Below, piece by piece: positions 1-9,200 of a DNA stretch of 35,751 nucleotides; within the stretch, counting starts at the first letter, position 1, and each line of letters starts with the position of its first letter. The DNA is from Hofstenia miamia (taxonomy: Eukaryota; Xenacoelomorpha; Acoela): NCBI GenBank assembly GCA_004352715.1, contig SCFE01000119.1, positions 683,040 through 718,790 on the forward strand, written 5' to 3'. The translations under genes were made by a program, and so were the position numbers. A model generated the notes under the pieces. The model was not told where the DNA came from, did not search any database, and worked only from the letters and a program-made list of their open reading frames with translations.

Positions 1-1600
1 GCAAAGCTAAAGGAGGCTCTAAAGAAGATGAAGAATTGGAAGGCGCCAGGCAGAGATGAGGTACATGGGTATTGGCTGAAGAAGTTCACAAGTGTGCATG
101 AGAGACTAGCAGTAGCATTGGAGGAGTGTGTGGTGAGTGGGTGTCCAGAATGGATGGTAGTGGGAAGGACATTTTTGATACAGAAGGACCCAAAGAAAGG
201 TAGTGAAGCAAGCAACTTCAGGCCAATAACATGTCTGCCAACAACGTGGAAATTGCTAACTTCTGTGATTTCAAGTAGGCTGGCATATTACTTAGAACAG
301 AACAGGTTGATACCAGAGGAGCAGAAGGGATGTAGGACGAAGACAAGAAGATGCTAAGATCATTTGTTAATAGACCAGGCAGTGGTGGAAAATTGTAGAA
401 GAAGGAAGACAAACTTGGCAATGGCATGGATAGACGACAGGAAGGCATATGACAGCATATCACACAAGTAGATATTGAAGATGTTAGAATCTAATGGAGT
501 TTCATAGAAATGGGTTGAGTTTCTAGAGAGGGAGATGGGAAAGTGGCAGACTGAGATAGATGGGCATAGGTTGAGGTTTTTTTCGGGGTATAATCCAGGA
601 AGACAGCTTAGCGCCATTACTGTTTGTAGTTAGCTTAATACCTATCACAGAAAAGTTAAAGGAGACAGGCATAGGGTATAAGATGAAGAAGAATGGTAGA
701 GCAGTGAGTCACCTGTGGTACATGGACGGCCTGAAGATGTACGCTAGTTCAAGGAACATGTTGCAGAAGTAAGTGGAGACATTGGAGAAGGCAAGCAGAG
801 ATTCAGGGTTGGAGTTTGGATTAGGAAAGTGTGCAGCAGTGACAATGACTAGAGGCAAGTGTGTGGATGGGGAGGGTTTGAGGACAAGCAGTGGGGATAA
901 GAGTTAAGAAGTCATAGAGGNNNNNNNNNNNNNNNNNNNNNNNNNNNNNNNNNNNNNNNNNNNNNNNNNNNNNNNNNNNNNNNNNGTATGCTCGTTCAAG
1001 GAACATGTTGCAGAAGAAAGTGGAGACATTGGAGAGAGCAAGCAGAGAGATTGGGGGTGGGTGTTTGGATTAGGAGTGTGCAGCAGTGACAATGACTAGA
1101 GGCAAGTGTGTGGATGGGGAGGGTTTGAGGACAAGCAGTGGGGATAAGATTTAAGAAGTCATAGAGGGGTACAAGTACTTAGGTGTGATAGAGAAAAATA
1201 GAACAGATCACAAAGGAATTAAAGATGAGGCTAAGGAAAGAATACAAGAGGAGAGTAAGGAAGGTACTACAGAAGTCAGCATTGAATGGGCAGAACAGCA
1301 TAAAGGCATTTAATGTGGGCGATATCAGTGTTGAGATATTCAGCAGGAATAGTTAGGTGGAACAAGAATGAACTGAGGGAATTACACAGGGAGACAAGGA
1401 AGCATAAGAGTTACTTGGAGAAGTTGGGAGTACCAAAGTGGGGAGGAGCAGTAGCATAGAAGGCAGCATTGTTAGGAACAGCTAGAGTCCTGAGGAAAGC
1501 TGTCACACTCCCTGGGAACTGATGAGTTCCCCGAGCTGAGAGGGATACCAGCATGAAGCTGTGAGAAGTGAGAAGGAATAATAGTAAACTTTAATTAAGC
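1..1600 (+). mobile_element. LINE (non-LTR retrotransposon) reverse transcriptase relic
   Basis: The frame at 28-354 encodes NWKAPGRDEVHGYWLKKF, then RPITCLPTTWKLL and LIPEEQKGC, typical of the LINE reverse transcriptase palm. The same frame continues with LLIDQAVVENCRRRKTNLAM but is broken by TAA at 355-357, TAG at 469-471 and TAG at 505-507. It shifts to frame 2 by about 700. The active-site box at 719-730 reads Tyr-Met-Asp-Gly, so the second catalytic Asp is gone. After the gap, C-terminal segments ([46 protein letters not shown]) appear in shifting frames up to about 1490. A related fragment is at 8344-8575. The element is dead and 5' truncated by the window edge. The clade is unclear; it is perhaps R2/NeSL-like. 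Confidence 0.85.
739..1167 (+). repeat. 182-bp direct repeat on both sides of a gap
   Basis: 739-920 and 986-1167 are near-identical copies of the same LINE segment, with a few substitutions and small indels, separated only by the N run 921-985. Two divergent haplotypes or paralogues joined by a scaffolder would look like this. A true tandem duplication is the alternative. Confidence 0.8.
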
Positions 1601-1620
1601 TTACAATACAGTAAACTACA

Positions 1621-2655
1621 CTACAAAACTAAAAAATAAAAATAACATGAGAAATATCGATCTGAGAATATGGTCTTTGATGAGAATAATTTCGGTGGAT
1701 TGTTTTTTCTTAATTTTAATGTAGCGTATTCAGTTCTTTTGCTAATGAATTGTTTTAGTGAATGTTTTTGAGAGTCTTCGATGTGTTGATGCAATGCTTT
1801 GTCTTTTGCTTTAATGATGTTAAAAATATTTAATTTTTTAGAAATAAATTTATATTTAAACGCTTTCTTGTATATGTTGTTAAGCTTAGATAAAGATGTT
1901 TCTGATTCACCTGCATATATTTGTATGCCGTAAATTATAATAAAATTAACTAGGGAATGAAATAAAATTTCAGTTTCATCTGGATTTAAAAATGTTTACT
2001 TTTAATATTATATAGAAATTTCTCATTAATCTTTTATAAACTTGAGCAATATTTTTTTAAATGAAAGCTTGTTATTTATGGTAAATCCAAGATATTTCGT
2101 TGTTGTTACTGAGGAATAGCAATCAATTTTAAATATATTATCAACAAATTTTCTCTTCAATGGCATAATCATTTTCAGCGACTTTCTATAATTAATTTCA
2201 AATTTGTTTCTACATACCAAGATTCGATAATATTATTAATTGAATGTGTTAAGTCTAAATTTTCAAGAGTTGGTAGACAAATCAGTGTATCATCAGCATA
2301 CTTCATAATAGAACCATTTGTAATATTTAAAGAGACAATTTAAAGAATAAATACATATATTGAGCAGAAATTGGCCACAAACAGAACCTTAAGGAACACA
2401 TTTGTTGATATTTTCCATATCCGAAAGTCTGTTATTATATTTAACCATTTCTTGTCTATTTCCAATAAAACTATCAAGCCAATTAATGATGTACGGATTT
2501 AAATGTGTTATATTGTCTAACTTTTCAAATAAAATTTAGTGATTTACATTGTCAAAGGCTTTCTTGATATCAAGGCTGATTAATCTTACATAATCATAGT
2601 TTCATTTTTGTATGACAGAATTCTATTTTGCAGTTCGATAACAGCATTTATTGTT
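1621..2655 (-). mobile_element. Second LINE (CR1/Jockey-type) reverse transcriptase relic
   Basis: Read on the minus strand, the order is: INAVIELQNRILSYKNE (about 2655-2600), SLDIKKAFDNVNH followed by a stop, NPYIINWLDSFIGNRQEMV, a degenerate CVP-stop-GSV box (normally a Gln at the stop), then an intact Tyr-Ala-Asp-Asp box at 2289-2300 in a shifted frame. After that comes TTKYLGFTINNKLSF (2026-2220), and an open C-terminal stretch runs to TAG at 1621-1623. Several stops and at least three frameshifts make it a pseudogene. It is unrelated in sequence to the LINE at 1-1600. Confidence 0.8.
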
Positions 2656-3089
2656 ATATATATTTATATATATATATAAACTATTTTCTATATTAATTGT
2701 AAAGCTAACAAGATATGCGTATGATTCGTTTAAAAGAAAAGATATTTCGATGTTCATGTTTTCAATTGCCTTAGGTATTTAGCTTAGTGATATTTTTCAC
2801 CTTCATTATTGCCACGATTAAAATAATAACAATATTCATTAATTTTTAAATTATAACACTGAAAATAAAATAAATTACAAATCCTCTGACCTATAGTATA
2901 AAAACACAATAGGAAATTTTCGAAACTACTCAAGTCAATTACACATATATTGTTTTTTACAATTGAAGTGTCATAATACAAAAAATAAATAAAATTTCTA
3001 ATAATTACAAAAATTTTAAATCCAAGCAGATACAATAATTTAAACAAAATTTTAAACAATGACAATATTGCAGAATGAAAATGATATAG
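2656..3089 (-). other. ERO1 3' flank, AT-rich, no recognised gene
   Basis: This is the stretch downstream of the ERO1 stop, so it probably holds the 3' UTR. It has a minus-strand open frame (2784-3065) of low-complexity hydrophobic residues that I do not take as a gene, and a (TA)-rich patch near 2660-2682. A minus-strand AATAAA is at 2647-2652, about 440 bp past the stop. Confidence 0.4.
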
Positions 3090-3260
3090 CTAGAGCTCGA
3101 ATTTATGACTGTTGCTGATTTCTCGGAATTGATCAATTTGCCAAATACTCTCTGATAATCGTGAAAATGCATTAATTAAAGCTACTATTTCTTGACGAGA
3201 TATGTTGAATTCTTTACTTTCTGAAAATAATACTCCAAGTGCTGTGCCAAGTCCTTGTGT
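3090..3260 (-). CDS. ERO1: ERO1 terminal coding exon
   Basis: This is 57 codons including TAG at 3090-3092. The acceptor is a T-rich tract ending TTTTTAG, and the exon opens in phase 0 with Thr-Gln-Gly-Leu-Gly-Thr-Ala-Leu, the segment that follows the ERO1 active site. The next part, [18 protein letters not shown], is the typical C-terminal helix of the family. The last residues are SHKFEL. KFEL resembles a KDEL-type ER-retrieval tetrapeptide, whereas vertebrate ERO1 proteins lack one and are held in the ER through partners. Whether KFEL works as a signal is inference. There is no canonical minus-strand poly(A) signal close to the stop; the nearest AATAAA I see is at 2647-2652. Confidence 0.93.
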   Translation of the reverse strand, partial: TQGLGTALGVLFSESKEFNISRQEIVALINAFSRLSESIWQIDQFREISNSHKFEL

Positions 3261-6200
3261 CTAAAAACAGTTTATAAAATCATGACCTCAATTGAAAACT
3301 CAATTCTTATTTAAATAGGAACAGTTGCCACCAATATAAAGTCTTAGATATAAACGTTAAGTAGTTAGGCCACGGTTAGACTACGTGATTGGTAGCAAGA
3401 AAATAAACAAAATCACGTCGAAACCGTGGCCTTAAACTTTATACTTTGACAAATAAAATAAAAACATTGGGGAAACCACAAATAAAACGATTAGGATGGT
3501 ATATTGATTCATTGCCAGAAATAAAAAACTACTCATAAAATCCTCATCCTAACAATTCAATTAATTTAGGAACGTGACTTATAAATTCAATTCATTGACT
3601 GTACTCAAATGGGATTGGCGCAATATCAAATGTTAGCTCTTTGAAATATTGCATGCAAATACTCCATATTCTAATATTCAAATTAATTTCCAAGCTGAAA
3701 TATAATGCGAACAGAACTAGAGGTAAGTAGTAGTCGATACAACCAAATAGTTGCATGTTATGATGAACAGAGTACAATATTTTCTAAAAATATTTATATA
3801 AATAATACCTGTAGTTTTCCCCAAAGTTTGCATTTATCGCAACCAACGCAGTCCATTATTCTCGAAATATTCCTGAACTGATGTTTGTACGAATCCTAAA
3901 AATACGCAAAGGTACCCAAACAGTACAAAAAAGTTACTTGATATATAAGCACTATACAACGCTAGTAAATATACTGAAATATCAAAATATTAATTAATGA
4001 AATATATACACATTACTGACGAATTTTTAAATTTTCTAAAATGATAGATTTACTAGTTGGGACAATATCAAATTTCCAGTTCATTTTATTCATTTGAAAA
4101 AATTTTGAAACATGGATTCATGCAAAAAGAGCCATATAGAAATTTATAAACACTAAATTGATTTCAAATTATTCAAAAGTAGGTTTTCAACGTGGCGCTT
4201 GTTAGTATAACACTAACACTGACTTTCCCATAGTCACAAATCATTGACAAAACAACGAACAATTATCTTTATGTGTTGATATCAATCAATATGATCTCCC
4301 CACTTAGATGTGTATAAGAGACTACAATAGTTGACAACTTCGTTAATCATAGAAAGAATGTGTCAACGTGTTCAGGAAATCTCGTATTGATTTATATTAC
4401 CCTTTCATTATAGACTTACTTAAATATGCAATATACTTTACAGATCACTTGGAAAAACTTATGCAATTTACAGAATACGAAATTCATAATTAAAATATTA
4501 CTGCATTACATTAATATTAAAAAACAAAAAATAAATGGTAAATTACAACAAATAATGAACACATTTGAAATAATTACAGTGATGAAAATAAGACAGAACC
4601 AAACTTAAAAGTTTGTGTGCCTGTTTATTTCGTAGTTGTTTGTCGTCTAGGCAGGTGCCATTTAACATCAAACTGTGACAGCAAGTTAAAAAGGGTTGTT
4701 GTTTTAGCTCTACCGTGGCCTTGTTCGATCTTGTCCTTCGCACAAAAAATTTGCTTCGAGAAGAGAATAAATTTAGTAACCCCACTATGTTGTCCGACTC
4801 TCTCGAATGTCGCAAACTCGATCTCAGTCGAAGAAAACGAAAAAGACTACACCTACCACTTCTCAGAACGTTACTACTACCGATACTGACGCAGAATCTG
4901 ATCACGAGCCTCCTACACTTACTTTGCAGTCGTTAGCCGCCACCATACATCATCTTGAGCAGTTACTTATCAATGGACCAGCACGAGCGCAGATTACTTC
5001 ACCTCGCCCAGAGAGTAATCCTGATAATTCGCAGCCTTCCTCCTCCAGTGTACCAAACATTCTTGGCACAGAGCCCTTCAGTTATCACGACCTTCCGTTG
5101 TTGGTTGAACAGGTTCAGGAGACTCTTTCACTCCTGCAGTGTCGTGGACGAGATAGACAAGAGCTTACGTTACTCTCCGGATTATTACGAGACTACAGGA
5201 AACTCGACTGGCAAAACAGAAGAGACCTTTCTTACAGAATCCGCGTCTTACTCTCTGCCCAATGTTACGGATGGAACTCCACCATCGCCGCCACAAAAGA
5301 TATCAGCTTGCTCCGCCTCGGCATTGACCACCTGCCTCAGCCCTCCACTTCAACCACTACACGATCTCGAACCCGGAAGAAGAAGAAGTTTACGCAGCAG
5401 CAGCCTTCTAAGGAATAGTTCTAATTCACTTTCTCCGTTGCTGGACTGTACTTTGTCATCACAAGATTCCTCGTTATTCCATAGTGCAGTAAGTCCTAGC
5501 TCACAACTAGGCCATGACACTTCTATTGTTTCCTCTATATTAGCTCCAGATAGTGACTTTTTCGACGATATACCTAGTTCTCCTTTATCTCCTGTTATCG
5601 ATGCTTTACTTTCTTCTACTCATGCTTCAATAGAGACTACGGTGTCGCTTCCACTTTCTATCAATGAACAGCCTATTATAGACTTAGCCTTACTACAACG
5701 AGTGAACGAACTTGCAGTCCAGCTACCAGCCTCAGCCCAGCAGAACTTCTTAAACTATTATGTCTCTTTATCAAACTTACCACAACAACGCATCTTGTTT
5801 TTACTTGCGCAGTTTTTGGCTCGCCACCATATTGCTATGCCTGACGACCAACCTGAAGAAGAGGAAGACAATGCAGAAGATGATCAGGGAGAAGAAGCTC
5901 AGCACGATGCAGACAACATGCAATTCCCACCTGGTATTTCCGATGAAGTCGTTATACTTGATGAATCAGCAGCTCCCGATTATCACTTTCCCACAGTCGA
6001 CATTAACTGGCAACGCTTGCAATGTTCAAATCTGCCTTTACCACCTTCAACAAATTTCGGCCCTATGTCGCCAAGAAGCCACGTAAACACAGTTCAGTCT
6101 TGGAGAAGCACATTTTGGCCCAGATCAGTGCTATGGAATCAGCTGGTATTATTCATAAATCCTCACGATCTCCATTCACGTTTCAATGCTTTGCCGTGCC

Positions 6201-9200
6201 TAAGAGCCGCACCAAAGTTCGTTTGGAAATAGACTTCAGTCCTGTAACTCACATTTCTCAACATCCAGCATTCTATTTGCCTTCGCTTCCGACTATCATT
6301 CGTAAATATCGTATACCTAAAGAACACGTGATGCTATCTCTTGACCTTAAGTCAGCCTTTTATCATTTGGACTTATCACCATCGCAGTGGTACAAGACGT
6401 GTTTCCTTGCACCTAACGGTATCAGGTACCACTTCACGAAGTTACCCATGGGTTTAGCAGTAAGTCTTTTCATTTGTCAAATGTTCTTAAATTTTATACT
6501 TCAACCTCTTAAGCAGCATTGTTCTTTATGTTGGGGCCACATAGATAACATCCTACTTACTTTTCACATGGGAAAGTTTGATCTTATTAACGAATATCTA
6601 GTTTTTCTACAGTCATGTGGCATCGTATTTCAGGAAGATAAATCTACTGCACTTCCAGTTTCCTCAGGTGATATACTTGGTTTTCATCTGGATATACCGC
6701 GTTCATGTCTTAAACTCACTGAACACAGAGAACTTTTACTTGCCGCTATACTCAGTTTGGATCTAACAAAAGTCAAAGGTAAGATGCAAGAGAAGATCTT
6801 GGGACACCTCGCCTTCGCATGGCCACTCTTCGCACCGTGGGGCTTTATTCGGCCCTTATATTCATCTATGAAGAGACCTAACTTGCTTATGCTTATCAGA
6901 GTCGTTTTTATGAAGTTACCTCATTCTTACTCTTGGGATTCTATTCCACCTGACAATTTCCAAACATGGTTTTCCGATGCATCAGATGACGGCTTAGCAG
7001 TAGTTCTTACATCTTCGAGGAAACCCCAATCGTTCGCATGTGATATTACTTCTTGGGATTATCATATATTTGACAAAGAGTTAATAGCATTCTCCTTCGC
7101 GGTTCTTATGGCGCAACCTTTCGACGTTATTTACACGGACTCTCAACCTTTGTTCTATGCAGCGAAGAAAAGAAAAATTATGCAGTATAGACGTATGGAG
7201 CTTTCGCTCAGTGTTAATTTAATGATTTTTGTAAAACAACTGTCAGTTAAATGGGTGCCTTCGGACGCCAATTTAGCGGACTTTCCCTCACGTGCAGTAT
7301 CTATGTTTCATAATATTCCTGTGCACATTTCTCGTCTAATTACTTCTCCATTGCGTACGGCTTTCTCCCACATTGATAGGTCTATAAAACGCAGTAATTA
7401 GGCCATGTTAATTAGTTGCCTCTGGAAATTTGCTTCGAGAAGAGAATAAATTTAGTAAAAAAAAAAAAATTCTAAATATATTAATTGCACTATTTTGTGT
7501 TGGATCTTTAACAATAAATATATGTCATTATAGTAAAACCCAAAGTAGTGCACAGGTGGCATTGATTCACTACTTTTTGATGGACTAGTTATATTTGTGT
7601 TTTAAAACTTATTACATGATTAGTTAACATGATGAGATGATGTCCATCAATATAATAATCAAAATAAAAATGTGTGTATTAAGCGCCTCTATAATAGTAC
7701 AATGCTGTATTAAGCGGCGCTATAATAGTTCTGAATTTGTATTCAGCGGCGCTAAGAATGTAAACAAAGTTGTATTCAGCGCCAGTATAATTGTTAAAAT
7801 TCGAAAACTTGAAAGCCGTTTTTCTCACGTTTGAACAACGCCACCACGCTGAAATTTACGTGACTTTAGGCGAATATACTAAGCTATAGGGCTACAAATT
7901 TTCANNNNNNNNNNNNNNNNNNNNNNNNNNNNNNNNNNNNNNNNNNNNNNNNNNNNNNNNNNNNNNNNNNNNNNNNNNNNNNNNNNNNNNNNNNNNNNNN
8001 NNNNNNNNNNNNNNNNNNNNNNNNNNNNNNNNNNNNNNNNNNNNNNNNNNNNNNNNNNNNNNNNNNNNNNNNNNNNNNNNNNNNNNNNNNNNNNNNNNNN
8101 NNNNNNNNNNNNNNNNNNNNNNNNNNNNNNNNNNNNNNNNNNNNNNNNNNNNNNNNNNNNNNNNNNNNNNNNNNNNNNNNNNNNNNNNNNNNNNNNNNNN
8201 NNNNNNNNNNNNNNNNNNNNNNNNNNNNNNNNNNNNNNNNNNNNNNNNNNNNNNNNNNNNNNNNNNNNNNNNNNNNNNNNNNNNNNNNNNNNNNNNNNNN
8301 NNNNNNNNNNNNNNNNNNNNNNNNNNNNNNNNNNNNNNNNNNNGTCAAGGAGGGGTACAAGTACTTACGAGTAATAGAGAAGGACAGAACAGATCACGTG
8401 GAAATGAAGATGAGGCTAAGGAAAGAGTACAAGGGGAGAGTAAGGAAGGTACTACAGAAGTCAGCATTGAATGGGCAGAACAGCATAAAGGCAATTAATA
8501 CGTGGGCGATACCAGTGTTGAGATATTCAGCAGGAATAGTTAGGTGGAACAAGAATGAACTGAGGGAATTAGACCATGCTCAAATACACCCTATTACTAA
8601 TGCGAAAAATAGTAATTCGTTTGTTTGTACAAGAATACAAGAAGATACAAATATACGAACTAAAAGACACCCATAAGAAGTCAATAGATCGAATTGTTCG
8701 ACATTACAAATCAACTGGGAAAATTTTGAGTTAGACGATTCCCAGGCGGCCACTCAATGTTAGTTATAACCACATTTGTCTTCGAATCAGCAGCAGAGAG
8801 ATAAAATCGAGCTGTAACTATGGTCATATTTATACAGCATCTCGGACGCGCCAAATTATGAAGAAATATGAATGCATATTCATGTGACACGGAAAAAACC
8901 CAAGTTAACGAGAACTCATCGTTCTGAAAGAATTGTCTGGAGCAACAAAAATGATTAAAAAAAACCTTATAATTGTATTCGATCATTGAATTTGAGATCT
9001 AGCCTTCGAGAAGGGAGCATGCTTCGAGACCAACCGGATTCCCCGAAATCTGGCAAACTGTTCTATTACTAGGACACTTGCTATCATGGTCTGGGATGAA
9101 CTCTGCTGCATAGGAATCAGAAAAATGTAACTGGCGAGTCATATGTGAATTTGCTGCGTCCGCATCTGCTACAAATATGGTAGGAAAACGTTTTTCTGCA

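Larger units (their letters stand above)
4747..7469 (+). mobile_element. Hepadnavirus-related endogenous retroelement, 2.72 kb
   Basis: A compact element, antisense within an ERO1 intron. Layout: 33-bp repeat, leader hairpin, ORF1 (4807-5418), ORF2 (4973-6232, overlapping ORF1), -1 frameshift heptamer (6052-6058), reverse transcriptase-RNase H ORF (open 6007-7401), 25-bp tail, second 33-bp repeat, A-run to 7469. ORF2 plus the shifted frame would give about 809 aa, close to the hepadnaviral P size. There is no protease, integrase, endonuclease or envelope ORF. The RT motifs (AFYH after the motif A Asp, PMG-x3-S-x-F in motif B, VPS-x2-N-x-AD-x-PSR ending RNase H) point to the hepadnavirus side of reverse transcriptases rather than Gypsy, DIRS or LINE. 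Hepadnavirus-related retroelements (HEART) are reported from insects, and envelope-less relatives (nackednaviruses) from fish. The relationship is my inference from motifs and layout, without a tree. Confidence 0.72.

Noticed and set aside
2784-3065. Membrane protein gene downstream of ERO1
   Set aside because: Low-complexity AT-rich translation, with no start context or relatives; more likely 3' UTR or flank.
4543-4905. Minus-strand 120-codon frame over the retroelement's 5' end
   Set aside because: Antisense to the leader and ORF1, no recognisable domain.
6022-7401. DIRS or Gypsy assignment for the RT
   Set aside because: There is no tyrosine recombinase or integrase, and the motif B and RNase H wording differs from both; still to be tested with a tree.
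6022-7401. An overlapping envelope ORF inside the RT gene
   Set aside because: No long second frame is open across the RT region.
4747-7469. Reading the 33-bp repeats as LTRs of a normal LTR retrotransposon
   Set aside because: They are far too short, contain no promoter plus TG...CA ends, no tRNA primer site follows, and no integrase or protease is encoded. The A-tail after the 3' copy fits RNA redundancy better.
7902-8360. Long open frame across the gap
   Set aside because: It consists of N; the same applies to frames across 921-985, 11583-11737 and 33286-33617.
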